From: Closterium sp. NIES-65 | Taxonomy: Eukaryota > Streptophyta > Zygnematophyceae > Desmidiales > Closteriaceae | Assembly: GCA_948144175.1 (NCBI GenBank) | Contig: CANXME010002183.1 | Span: forward strand, 186,001-250,000 | DNA: 64,000 nt | Direction: 5' to 3' | Part shown: positions 51,571 to 60,976 of the stretch, piece after piece | How the letters are laid out: the number at the start of each line of letters is the position of its first letter | How positions within the stretch are numbered: position 1 is the first letter of the stretch | Notes under the pieces: generated by a model | Told to the model about the DNA's origin: nothing | What the model saw: the letters and a program-made list of their open reading frames with translations, nothing else | Database searches by the model: none | Position numbers and translations under genes: made by a program

Positions 51571-52545
51571 CCTTCTAGGACGAACCGAAGGTTTTCCGAG
51601 TATGGCGCTGTGCGCTCCGCTTGCTGTTGTCCGAAGTCGTCGCTTGCTTCGCCGAAGATGCAGTAAGACGACACAACGAGTTCTTCTGCAGTCGTGCCTG
51701 TTGGTTCTGCCTCGGCACTTTCCGCCTCCTGGATTGCCGCGTACTCTTTTTCGACCTGCTCTGTGCGGCTCGCCGTGGGTGTGTGGCAGGTGGTGCAGAG
51801 ACCATTGATGACTGGCTCGTATAGATTGATCTCGCGGGGATGAGGGCTGCGGCGAACCCATGGTCGTCCGTCTGGGTGCACCCATGATTCCTTGCCCATG
51901 TAGGCGAAATCGAGAGGGACGAGGTCCACGAGCTCGTCGGATGATGCTTGGCAGGAAGGTACGTGACTCGTACAGATTGATCTCGCGGAGATGAGGGCTG
52001 CGGCGAACCCATGGTCGTCCGTCTGGGGGCACCCATGATTCCTTGCCCATGTAGGCGAACTCAAGAGGGACGAGGTCCACGAGCTCGTCGGATGATGCTT
52101 GGCAGGAAGGTACGTCGAAGTCTAAGACGTAGATTCCGTTGATTGAGCGGGCTCGTCGGAGATATTTGAACGACTCGGGAGGGGTGTCCGGGGGAGCGTA
52201 GGAGAGAATGAGATCGCGTGTGGCTAGGTCCGTGGTGAGTATGACGCCGCACTCGCGAAGTTGTCCTGCCGAGAGGAGATTAAAGCGAAGGTTTGGGACG
52301 TAGAGTACGTCGTTGAACGAGATGTGTGTGTTGTTGTCTCGCGCTTGCAGGACCACGATGCCTTGCGCATTGGCGCGCAGCTGTTCGTTGTTAGCGACGG
52401 TGACGTAGGTCGCGGGGGCGCGGCTCTGATTCGAGACGTATCGCGTGGATCCCACCAAGTGCTGTCCGCGGCAGCTGTCCAGGAACCAGGTGTTGTGGAT
52501 GTCGATGTCGTATCTACGCAGAAGTAGCGCCAGTCGCGGAGTCAC
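51571..52545 (-). pseudogene. pol: C1 protease and following region
   Basis: Minus strand, open for 325 codons from 52545. DIHNTWFLDSCRGQHLVGST is the protease start. The usual DSGA is DSCRGQ here, so the Gly next to the catalytic Asp is lost. YVTVANNEQLRANAQGIVVL, FNDVLYVPNLRFNLLSAGQL and DLATRDLILSYAPPD complete a Copia protease. After it an approximately 150-bp tandem duplication (about 51815-52115) repeats the CQASSDELVDLVPL segment in a shifted frame. Confidence 0.82.
51815..52115 (-). repeat. Tandem duplication within C1 pol
   Basis: Two copies of about 150 bp: CGTATAGATTGATCTCGCGG to GGCAGGAAGGTACGT, then CGTACAGATTGATCTCGCGG to GGCAGGAAGGTACGT. They differ at a few bases. The duplication changes the reading frame of the second copy. 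Confidence 0.8.
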
Positions 52546-54060
52546 CAGGGTTGCTTTGTAGCGCCTGTGGAAGAAGGGGTCTTAGTCTTCCTTCCATCCC
52601 ATAGGTACGTATTGTTGGTTGTCATGTGGCGGGCTTTCCCGCAGTTTGATTGGCTGATTCCAATCCTGCTCGTCTTCGTCATACAGGTAATAGTGATCTT
52701 CAGTGAAGGGATTATTCCAACCCTCTTCTGGTTCAAGGAGTCTTCCTGGGATCTCATTCTCTTCGTCGGGCTCAGCAGTGCGACGTCGACGCGTCGCCAT
52801 ATTTGCGATGATGTTTCTAGGAGCTCCTGATTGAGGTCCTTGAGTTTGCTGATGTTGATGTTGTGCAAGAGGACGAGGTGTCTGATACTGAGACTGAGGA
52901 TGACGAGCATCTTGTCAGCCGACCCAGTTGTTGTGGTGAGTGGAATTTGGGTGGCGATAGTTGGATCGGGACTAGCATCGATCCGTTGAATGTCCGAAGA
53001 TTTTGCATATTTTGCAAAAGTGGTGCCTTGGTTGTCGTCGCTCTTCACGGTTGTCAGCGTAGAAGGCGAGGCGCTCTCGGCACGGCGCAGAGCGTGTTCT
53101 GCTCGAGTCCATGTCCTGTTGTTCAGTCAGGAGTGCGGCGCATAGCGCGGCTTCTGATATGATTCCTCGCTGTCGGAGTAGCGCTTTGCAGGGCTTCCTT
53201 TCTGGCCCGAGTCCTTGAAGGACTATGTTGACGAAGATCTCTTCCGAGATTGCGCTTCCATGCTTCGTGATCTGGTCACGGATGTTGTGACAGCTGTTAA
53301 TATACGAATTTGCTTTGTACGTGTGCCCCATCTTTGTCTCCATCAGTTGCTGCAGGAGCCTGCTGGCGGTAACCGAGTCCTTCGGTTGATAAACCTTAAC
53401 GAGGTGCTTCCAGGCTTCCAAGGCTGTAGCGGCGCCCTCTTTGTAGGAGCGGATGCTTAGTTGCTCTGCAGGCGTCATGTTGCGTCGCATCACACTATAC
53501 GCCATGAGGGACTCGCTGTAGTACTGAGCACTGGCGTCGTCAGTGTCGTCCACCGGTTAAGGATAGGAGCCGTCGAAGTAATGGTAGATCTACGCTGTCT
53601 GTAGGAGGAGCTCAAGCTCGAAACTCCATGTGTAGAAATCTTTGCCGTCAAATGAGGCAGTGGTCTTAATTTTTGAAACGCCGAGGAAGCGTGTTTGCGC
53701 AGAGTTAATGACTTCATCACTTGGACGGGGGGCAGTTGTTGTTGATTTGTCTGTGTCGAGGGAGAAGGTGTGCACGGCGGTATCACGGATTTTTGCAGCC
53801 GGTTGTCCAGGTTGAGCTGGTTGGGAAGAGGTTCCCGCATCGCCTTTGCGCAAATCTTGGAGTTCTTTCTCCATAGTTGAAAGTCGAGCGAATAACTGCT
53901 CGAGCGCGGCACAGACGATCGTAGTTGTCGCCTCATTTGTCGCAGCCGGGTTGATTTGTCCTTCAGCCGTCAGATTTGCTTGGCCTCTGGATCCTCCTGC
54001 CATCTTGGTCTTGGAGCGTGTGCCGCTCGCCAGATCTTGGTTCGGCAAATTTCACGGAAG
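52546..54060 (-). pseudogene. gag: C1 gag
   Basis: Minus strand from Met 54048: MPNQDLASGTRSKTKMAGGS, EQLFARLSTMEKELQDLRKG (coiled coil), FDGKDFYTWSFELELLLQTA-stop (TAG near 53590). After the break come YYSESLMAYSVMRRNMTPAE, SLMAYSVMRR, TALEAWKHLVKVYQPKDSVT and LLQQLMETKMGHTYKANSYI, the UBN2/Copia Gag core. The zinc knuckle CKICKIFGHSTDRC is at about 52975-53020. A Gln- and Arg-rich tail with several frame changes leads to protease. Decayed but unambiguous. Confidence 0.85.
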
Positions 54061-54097
54061 TGAAGATGCGAAGAATCCCTGAGTATCTCTCATACCA
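54061..54097 (-). promoter_or_regulatory. C1 leader with primer-binding site
   Basis: Minus strand directly inside the 5' LTR: TGGTATGAGAGATACTCAGG, a diverged Met-tRNA-type PBS. The leader to the gag ATG is only about 50 bp. Confidence 0.72.
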
Positions 54098-54507
54098 TGT
54101 TACAATCCCAAGTGGGACTTTAGCGAATGATTGCTCAGGGTTGATCGTAGAGTAATGTTGCAGCGAAAGTTTGAATCTCATGTCAGAGTGTTGTAAATGA
54201 CTGAGTTGATAAGAGCATGCATACATCGGGTTTATATAAGAATACAGGGGAATACGAATAGACCTAGACTAGCCATGTACTCTAAGGGGTACATTCCCTT
54301 ATTATAGCGAAATTCAAACCGTGCGGCGCGGGAGCCCGTTTCAAACCTGTTCCCGCTCTTTTCACTTCAAGTGTTTCTGCCTACATCGGTCTTGGTCAGA
54401 CAAATGCTGCGTCTCTTCGACTCTTCTGACTCCTCGACTTCGTACTCAGTAGAGTCGGCTCGTGCAGCCTACAGGAATGCCTTCTCATGTACTTTCATAT
54501 CGTAACA
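54098..54507 (-). repeat. C1 5' LTR
   Basis: 410 bp, partner of 37369-37778. Followed by CTAGC 54508-54512. Confidence 0.92.
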
Positions 54508-54512
54508 CTAGC

Positions 54513-54606
54513 TTTGCTATATATTCTTCGCTCATGCCTTCGCTCAAAGTACTGTTTTGCTTCGATAGTGCAATTCTCGCTCACTTGCTCAATTGCACTC
54601 GTAACA
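54513..54606 (+). repeat. G1 3' LTR, second part
   Basis: TTTGCTATATATTCTTCGC...CACTCGTAACA, continuing 37111-37368 after removal of C1. End assigned by the CA terminus. AGTGT follows as a possible target duplication. Confidence 0.65.
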
Positions 54607-54798
54607 AGTGTACAAAACCTAAAACATGTTGAGACCACTATGGGGATTCATATCTTGGCTAGCTGGCTTCGGTTGGCTCGCAAGGCCCGGAAGCTCTAAG
54701 TTCGGAGGCAGCCTGGGGGTCTGTGTTCGCTCGTAGGTGTGGCCTGGTTTCGAAACTATGGCTGCCCAACCAAACCACTGACACAGCAGCACAAGGGT
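54607..54798. other. Short sequence between G1 and Copia-6, unassigned
   Basis: 192 bp without repeats or convincing coding potential. Its last five bases AGGGT (54794-54798) are the left target duplication of Copia-6. Confidence 0.6.
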
Positions 54799-54928
54799 TG
54801 TCAGAAAATTATAGCTTATGCTTTTGTGTAGGCTGTAGTGGGGTAGCCCATATGGGGTACAACCCAATTAGGGTTAGTACTTGTACCCAACTGTTTCATA
54901 GTTCATTCATTTTTCGTGTTTCTTCTCA
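54799..54928 (+). repeat. Copia-6 5' LTR
   Basis: 130 bp, TGTCAGAAAATTATAGC...GTTTCTTCTCA. Confidence 0.95.
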
Positions 54929-54957
54929 TGGTATCGAGCAGGTTCCCTAACGGGAAC
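54929..54957 (+). promoter_or_regulatory. Copia-6 primer-binding site and hairpin
   Basis: TGGTATCGAGCAG follows the LTR without gap, then GTTCCC-TAAC-GGGAAC (54942-54957). Same stem as Copia-3, loop changed. Confidence 0.82.
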
Positions 54958-55009
54958 GATTCCTAGGGCCCACCACTACGAGATTTTTTGTTCCTGCCCG
55001 GAGCGCGCT

Positions 55010-55935
55010 CCGCTTAGGCCCGAGTCGCGCCTCGTGCGCTTTCCTTACCGTCGCGCCCTCGTCAGGCCCCTCACGGCCCCGTCGCGTCGCCCTTAGCGGC
55101 CCCTAGCGGCCTCGTCGCGCTACCCTAGCAGCCGCGTCGCGCCGCCCTAACGGTCGCGTCGCGCCGCCCTACTCGCCCTCACGGCCCCTTAGCGGCCTCT
55201 CGCGGCCCGGATCCGCCGCCCTTGCGGCCTCGATCCGCCGCCCTTTGCGGCCCGTCGCCGCTCTCGACTAGCGGCCCCGTCGCTGCCCTTACACAGCCCC
55301 GCCACCTACCCGCGGCCCCACCACCTACCTGTGCGGCCCCGGCGTCTACCTGCTGGCCCCGCCACCTACCTGCGGCCCCGCCATCTACCAGCGGCCCCGC
55401 CACCTACCTGCGGCCCCGCCACCTACCCGCGGCCCCGCCACCTACCTGTGCGGCCCCGGCGCCTACCAGCGGCCCCGCCACCTACCTGCGGCCCTGCCAC
55501 CTACCCGCGGCCCCGCCACCTACCTTTGCGGCCCCGGCGCCTACCTGCGGCCCCGCCGCTTAACTGCGGCCCCGCCGCCTACCTACGGCCCCGCCACCTA
55601 CCTGCGGCCCCGCCACCTACCTGCGGCCCCGCCACCTAACTGCGGTCCCGCCTACTCTCAGCGGCCCCGCCGACCCGCCCAGCAGCCGAGCCGCCCAGCC
55701 GCCGAGCCACCCAGCAGCCGAGCCGCACCGCAGCCGAGCCGCCCAGCAGCCGAGCCGCCCAGCAGCCGAGCCGCCCAGCCGCCGAGCCGCCCAGCAGCCG
55801 AGCTGCCCAGCAGCCGAGCCGCCCAGCTGCCGAGCCGCCCAGCAGCCGAGCCGCCCAGTAGCCGAGCCGCCCAGCTGCCGAGCCGCCGAGTCGCCCTGCA
55901 GCCGAGCTGCCCGAGCCGCCCTGTCCGGTAAGAGC
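55010..55935 (+). repeat. Copia-6 leader minisatellite
   Basis: Two repeat families: GGCCCCGCCACCTACCTGC (about 19 bp, 55280-55650) and GAGCCGCCCAGCAGCC (about 16 bp, 55680-55910). Non-coding by position between PBS and gag. Confidence 0.9.
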
Positions 55936-55995
55936 AGCGCCTCTTTCCCAGCACTACCCTCACCCTACTGTTTGCGCTGCTAGTCTACTGCTGTC

Positions 55996-57051
55996 ATGGC
56001 TACCCCTAGTGTCCTCGCTTTTGACGCTGAGGGTCGGGCCATTGACTTTGACGTTTGGATAGATGACCTTCAGCTTTTCTTACAGTGCGATAGGGCAGAC
56101 GATCTCTCTCTCTTTGACCTCACCTCTGGCGCCTCTCCTGCCCCTGCTGCTGATGCTGACGCCACTGTTCACTCACAGTGGGCCACGCGCGATGCTGCTG
56201 CACGTCTTGCTGTGCGTCGCCACCTGCCTACCTCTGAGCGTGCGCACTTTAGCCAGTACAAGAGTGCTCAGACCTTGTACGACGCTGTAGTTGCACGCTA
56301 CTCCTCCCCTGCCACTGCTGCACTGAGCCGCCTCATGCTACCGTACCTCTTTCCTGACCTTGCTGCCTTTCCCACAGTCGCTGACCTCATTACGCACCTC
56401 CGCACTAGTGACACTCGCTACCGCGCTGCGCTTCCTGCCGAGTTCTGCGCCAAGAACCCCCCCCCCCCCCCCCCCCCCATGTACATCACTCTCTACTACA
56501 TAGTCACCCGCCTCCCTGACTCCCTTCGCGTAGTCAGGGACCGCTTCCTCTCAGTCTGTCCCACCACTCTCACTGTTGACCTCCTCGAGAAGGCCCTCTT
56601 AGCAGCGGAGAAGAGCATAGTCGCTGTAGGAGCCTCTTGTGGTGACCCGCTCACCCCCATCTTTGAGGGGTGTTCCCCCTCCCCCCTTCTGCCCTCTGTT
56701 GCCTCTACTGCTGTGGCCGACCTCCTTGGGCTTGAGTCGGTTGGTGCGGCGTCTACCCCTAGCGGGAGACGCCGCTCTGGCAGGGGCAAGGGGGGCAGGG
56801 GCGCTGGAGGAGCTAGCGGGGGAGGTGGAGGTGGAGGTGGAGGCGGCGGGGGGAGAGGGGGTGGCGGTGGGGGTGGAGGTGGTGGTGGAGGTGTCGGTGG
56901 CGGCAGTGGAGGCGGAGGCGGCGGCGGCGGTGGCGGTGGGAGCGAAGGTGGCGGAGGTGGCGGCGGTGGAGGAGGCGGTGGCGGAGGAGGTGGAGCTGGT
57001 CGGGGTGGCGCTACGCAAAGGGTCGGCTCCTTGCTGCCATGTATGCTGTGA
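55996..57051 (+). CDS. gag: Copia-6 Gag, C-terminally truncated (351 codons)
   Basis: ATG at 55996: MATPSVLAFDAEGRAIDFDV, IDDLQLFLQCDRADDLSLFD, FSQYKSAQTLYDAVVARYSS, LPYLFPDLAAFPTVADLITH. Here the C-run (56457-56478) is in frame and codes Pro, followed by MYITLYYIVTRLPDSLRVVR and LTVDLLEKALLAAEKSIVAV. It is the only Gag in the window that reads through this tract. A Gly-rich tail of about 90 residues runs to RGGATQR. At about 57020 a deletion joins this to the region just before protease in another frame, so the knuckle is lost and the frame ends at 57051. It could still make a capsid-like protein. Confidence 0.88.
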   Translation: MATPSVLAFDAEGRAIDFDVWIDDLQLFLQCDRADDLSLFDLTSGASPAPAADADATVHSQWATRDAAARLAVRRHLPTSERAHFSQYKSAQTLYDAVVARYSSPATAALSRLMLPYLFPDLAAFPTVADLITHLRTSDTRYRAALPAEFCAKNPPPPPPPMYITLYYIVTRLPDSLRVVRDRFLSVCPTTLTVDLLEKALLAAEKSIVAVGASCGDPLTPIFEGCSPSPLLPSVASTAVADLLGLESVGAASTPSGRRRSGRGKGGRGAGGASGGGGGGGGGGGGRGGGGGGGGGGGGVGGGSGGGGGGGGGGGSEGGGGGGGGGGGGGGGGAGRGGATQRVGSLLPCML

Positions 57052-59498
57052 CTATTAGTGATGAGGGTGACTGTTACCGGTGTTTCCCGCCCGACCCGGG
57101 CATTGAGACTGCTGCTCTAGGTACTGGTGAGGCTGCTGCTCTAGGTGCTAGCGAGGCTGCTGCTCTAGGTGCTAGTGCGTCTGCTTCCTCAGGTGCTGGT
57201 GAGTCTGCGCTCTCAGGTACCGAGTCGGCTTCGGCCTTCCTCACCTTCACCCTTGACTCGAAGGCGTCTCGCTCCTTCTTTCGGGACCGCACCACACTCA
57301 CGCCGCTTGGTCGGCCAGTTGCGGTCTCTCTGGCAGACCCCTCTGGGGGTCCTGTCTTTGCTCACTTCTCCACTTACCTCCCGTGCCCGGCGGCTCCCTC
57401 TTGCACCCTGTCTGGTCTTTACCTCCCCTCGTTCTCTACGAACTTGGTGAGTGGCGCTGACCTACAGGATGGGGGAGTTCACCAGTGCACTCCTGCGAGC
57501 CAGCGGGTGACCCACTGCACTGACGCTCGGACGGGCCGACACTTGGCCACGTTTACTCGTCGGCCGGGGTCGAGCCTGTACACACTGTCCACTACGTCTC
57601 CCTCTGTCCCTGCGTCTGGTCAGGTAGCTGCTTCGGGTCAGGTTTTTGCTGCAGCGTCCAGGTCTGGTCCTGAGTCTGCCCCCTGCTCGTGTCGTCGCCT
57701 ATCTCACGAGACTCTTCTTTGGCACCACCGCCTTGGTCACACCTACCTGCTTCGTCTCCGAGGCATGGCCTCTCGTGTCCTTGTCTCTGGTCTTCCCCGG
57801 TCCCTCCCTCCCCTTCCTCCGGGGCCTGGCCCTACCTGTGTCCCCTGTGTCCAGGGGCGGCAGCGGGCTGCCCCTCACACCTCCCAGTTTCCTCCGACAG
57901 AGCCCCCGCTGCAGACGCTTCACATGGACGTGTGGGGCCCGGCCCGCGTCCGTGGACAGGGTCACGAGCGCTACTTCCTGTTGGTGGTTGACGACTACTC
58001 GCGTTACACCACAGTCTTCCCCTTGCGCAACAAGGGTGATGTCACTGAGGTGTTGATCGACTGGATCCGAGCAGCTCGTCTTCAGCTCAGGCAGAGCTTC
58101 GGCTCGGACTTTCCTGTTCTGCGTCTGCACTCTGACCGAGGCGGAGAGTTCTCCTCTGGCCTTCTGCGAGCCTACTGTCATGCACGAGGCATTCGCAAGA
58201 CCTTCACGCTTCCGGACTCTCCACAGCAAAATGGGATTGCTGAGCGCCGCATTGGCATGGTCATGGACGTCGCTCCTACGTCCATGATGCATGCGGCTGC
58301 CCCCCATTTTCTGTGGCCGTTTGCAATTCGGTACGCGGCGCATCAGATCAACCTTCACCCCAGGGTCTCCAGGCCGGAGACCTCCCCAGCCCTGCTGTGG
58401 ACGGAGAAGGTTGGCGATGCGTCTGTGTTCCGTGTCTGGGGATCTCGGGCGTTTGTCCGCGACTTGTCTGCGGACAAGCTGTCCCCTCGTGCTGCTCCTT
58501 GCGTCTTCCTGGGTTTCCCCCCTGACGCGCCAGGGTGGCAGTTCTACCACCCCACCTCTCGCCGTATTCTGTCCTCCCAGGACGTCACGTTTCACGAGTC
58601 GATCCCCTACTACCGCCTCTTCCCCTACCGCAATCCGTCCATCCCCCCGCCTCCGCTCCTCCTTGTACTAGGTCCCCCTCCGGTAGACCCCCTCCCCCCT
58701 CAGGGTCCGTCCCCTTCAGGTGTGTCTGAGGTAGACGCAGTCGAGCCTGTCGAGGTCACTGGTGACTCTGGAGCTGCTGAGGGTGCTAAGCCAGGGGGTG
58801 CTGACTTTGGTGGTGCTGAGCGTGTGGGTGCTACGCCTAGGGGTGCTGAGCCTGGGGGTGCTACGCCTAGGGGTGCTGAGCCTGGGGGTGCTGAGCCTGG
58901 GGGTGCTGGGCCTGGGGGTGCTGAGCCTGGGGGTGCTACGCGTGGGGGTGCTGAGCCTGGGGGTGCTACGCCTAGGGGTGCTACGACTGGAGGTACTGAG
59001 CCTGAGGGAGCTGGGACTGCTTGTGAGGCGTCCGGCGGTGCTGTGCCTAGATGTTCTCCGGGTGCTTCGTCTCGGCGGGAGCCACTCTCTCCACAGGAGC
59101 TGCGCGAGTGGTTTGGCCGACGCTTGAGGCGTTCTACTGGGGCTGGAGTTTCTTCGACTACTGAGGGTGCTAGTGCCGCCGGTCCCGGAGGTGCTCGTAC
59201 TGGAGGTACTGGAGCTGCTGGGCCGGCGGGTGCGTCTGGAGCTGGAGCTGCTGAGGGTGTTGGCGCTGAGGCTACTGCTGTCAGTCCTGGCGGCGGTGCT
59301 ATTGGAGTTCTTGGAGCTGGAGCTGCTGCAAGAGCTGGTGCTGCCGCTGGGAGTGCTGGTGCTGTCCCTGCTGTGTCTGGAGTCGCCTCACGGCCTCGGG
59401 CGTACTTCGTTCCGCTCCTTCAGCAGGTTCTTGGTCTCCCGCCTTCTACTGGTCCTTCTCCTCCCTTAGAGTGTCCACAGCCTGTCCCGTCACAGTAA
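57039..59498 (+). CDS. pol: Copia-6 protease-integrase-linker (819 codons)
   Basis: Longest single frame of the family. Starts MYAVTISDEGDCYRCFPPDP at the deletion edge. The protease motif reads TLDSKASRSFFRDRTTL: Lys replaces the Gly of DSGA, probably inactivating. Integrase has WHHRLGHTYLLRL, CVPCVQGRQRAA, LHMDVWGPARV, LHSDRGGEFSSG and QQNGIAERRIGMVM (zinc and D, D, E kept), and PCVFLGFPPDAPGW. The linker has EPGGATPRGAEPGG repeats (58780-59010), SPQELREWFGRR, Gly/Ala repeats and RAYFVPLLQQVLGLPPSTGP. Ends at TAA 59496-59498 inside the QSQLQP segment (TCA in sisters). Confidence 0.88.
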   Translation: MYAVTISDEGDCYRCFPPDPGIETAALGTGEAAALGASEAAALGASASASSGAGESALSGTESASAFLTFTLDSKASRSFFRDRTTLTPLGRPVAVSLADPSGGPVFAHFSTYLPCPAAPSCTLSGLYLPSFSTNLVSGADLQDGGVHQCTPASQRVTHCTDARTGRHLATFTRRPGSSLYTLSTTSPSVPASGQVAASGQVFAAASRSGPESAPCSCRRLSHETLLWHHRLGHTYLLRLRGMASRVLVSGLPRSLPPLPPGPGPTCVPCVQGRQRAAPHTSQFPPTEPPLQTLHMDVWGPARVRGQGHERYFLLVVDDYSRYTTVFPLRNKGDVTEVLIDWIRAARLQLRQSFGSDFPVLRLHSDRGGEFSSGLLRAYCHARGIRKTFTLPDSPQQNGIAERRIGMVMDVAPTSMMHAAAPHFLWPFAIRYAAHQINLHPRVSRPETSPALLWTEKVGDASVFRVWGSRAFVRDLSADKLSPRAAPCVFLGFPPDAPGWQFYHPTSRRILSSQDVTFHESIPYYRLFPYRNPSIPPPPLLLVLGPPPVDPLPPQGPSPSGVSEVDAVEPVEVTGDSGAAEGAKPGGADFGGAERVGATPRGAEPGGATPRGAEPGGAEPGGAGPGGAEPGGATRGGAEPGGATPRGATTGGTEPEGAGTACEASGGAVPRCSPGASSRREPLSPQELREWFGRRLRRSTGAGVSSTTEGASAAGPGGARTGGTGAAGPAGASGAGAAEGVGAEATAVSPGGGAIGVLGAGAAARAGAAAGSAGAVPAVSGVASRPRAYFVPLLQQVLGLPPSTGPSPPLECPQPVPSQ

Positions 59499-60976
59499 CA
59501 GTTACAGCCCGCCTTCCCCCTGCCTGCTCCTTCTCCCTACACTGGTCCTACTGGAGGTCTTGCTGAGCGTAGTGAGCCTGCGTGTCGCCCTACGTTGCCT
59601 GTCCGTCCTGCTCGCGCTAGTGGTCGTGCTTCGCGTGAGCGTCCTCCTCCTGTCCGTGGCACGCACCGGATGTCTCTGCTTCCGTCCACTGCTCCTCTGC
59701 GTGCCCCTTTGACTTCTCCTCCTGAGTCCTCTCTTCCTGCTCTTGCTGACCCGGAGTCGAGCTCTCTTCGTGCTGCCAGTCCTACTATTACACGTCTCCT
59801 TGCTACACATAGCCGCTCAGCGCGACTACGAGCTTCACTCTCTTGACTTCAGCACTGCTTTCTTGCAGAGCAGCCTGCACGAGGAGATATGGCTGCGCCG
59901 CCCACTTGGCTTCACTGGGACTTTTCCTCTTGGCACCCAGTGGAGCCTCCGGCGGCCAGTCTACGGTCTCCGCCAGGCACCGCGTGAGTGGCACGACACA
60001 CTGAGGACTACGCTTGCGGCTCTTGGGTTTGCTCCCTCTACTGCTGACCCGTCGCTGTTTCTGCGCACCGACACTTCTTTGCCGCCGTTCTACATCCTCG
60101 TGTACGTCGACGAATTGGTCTTTGCCACTGCTGACACTGCTGGACTCGTCCACGTGAAGTCCGAGCTGCAGAAGAGACACACGTGCACAGACCTGGGTGA
60201 GCTGCGCAGCTACCTTGGCTTGCAGATCACTCGGGACAGAGCACGCCGCACCATTACCCTGACTCAGTCACACATGGTGCAGCAGGTCCTTCAGCGCTTC
60301 GACTTCACGTACTCCTCGCCTCAGGCCACTCCTCTGCCTACTCGCCACTCGCTCTCAGCTCTGCCTTCGGATGAGTCCGTAGAGTCGAGTGGCCCGTACC
60401 CAGAGCTTGTTGGCTGCCTCATGTACCTGAAAACCTGCACTCGACCTGACCTTGCATACCCTCTTAGCATTCTCGCACGCTATGTTGCTCCTGGGAGACA
60501 CAGACCAGAGCACATGGATGCAGCGAAGAGGGTGTTGCGCTACTTGTGCAGTACGTCGGGCATGGGGCTTGTGCTTGGAGGGCGGAGTCCAGTGGTCCTC
60601 ACTGGGCACGCAGACGCTTCTTGGGCGGACGACCAGGCTACGCAGCGGTCGTCACAGGGTTACACCTTCAATCTTGGTTCCGGCTCTGTTTCTTGGCGGG
60701 CTACCCGCTCGTCTTCTGTTCTCGGCTCCACTTGTGAGGCTGAGATCTACGCCGGGCCATGGCTGCACAGGAGCTTCGCTGGCTCACCTACCTGCTTTCT
60801 GACTTTGGAGAGGTGCCTCGTTCTCCTCCAGTGCTGTACGTAGACAACAAGGCCATGATGGCCTTGTGTCGAGAGCAGAGACTGGAGCACAGAACGAAGC
60901 ACATTGCTCTTCGCTACTTCCTTGCTCGTGAGCTGCAGCAGCGTGGTTAGCTGCGTCTTGCGTACGTGGCCTCTGA
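59499..60976 (+). pseudogene. pol: Copia-6 reverse transcriptase and RNase H, first part
   Basis: After Pro/Ser/Arg-rich linker a deletion at about 59812 joins RLLAT to HIAAQRDYELHSLDFSTAFL, removing roughly 570 bp of RT relative to Copia-4. The active-site block is LVYVDELVFATADT, Glu for the second Asp. RNase H follows (HADASWADDQATQRSSQGYT, TCEAEIYAG). A missing G near 60755 shifts frame. MAAQELRWLTYLLSDFGEVP continues to a TAG at 60948-60950 where sisters have CAG. The insert at 60977 splits the codon region YVASE. Confidence 0.87.

Larger units (their letters stand above)
37369..54507 (-). mobile_element. C1, Ty1/Copia of a second family inserted in the G1 LTR
   Basis: 410-bp LTRs at 37369-37778 and 54098-54507 start TGTTACAATC and end CGTAACA on plus. 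CTAGC at 37364-37368 and 54508-54512 is the target duplication. Minus-strand order is gag (54048 downward), protease, integrase, RT, RNase H. The LTRs differ at roughly one position in ten by eye, so it is old. It hosts two plus-strand insertions: the methyltransferase Gypsy element (39553-46724) in the integrase-RT spacer and D1 (47226-50176) in integrase. Base composition is less GC-rich than Copia-A. Confidence 0.93.
15461..54606 (+). mobile_element. G1, Ty3/Gypsy chromovirus shattered by nested insertions
   Basis: Pieces: 15461-16254 (protease/RT), 28313-30039 (RNase H, integrase, chromodomain), 36975-37368 (chromodomain tail, poly-G tract, 3' LTR part) and 54513-54606 (rest of 3' LTR). 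RT before integrase and a C-terminal chromodomain identify a chromovirus. Copia-5 interrupts the chromodomain and C1 interrupts the LTR. Both junctions close exactly when the insert and one 5-bp duplication are removed. The gag and 5' LTR lie left of Copia-1 or are lost. Part of RT between the thumb and RNase H is deleted at the Copia-3/4 block. Confidence 0.88.
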
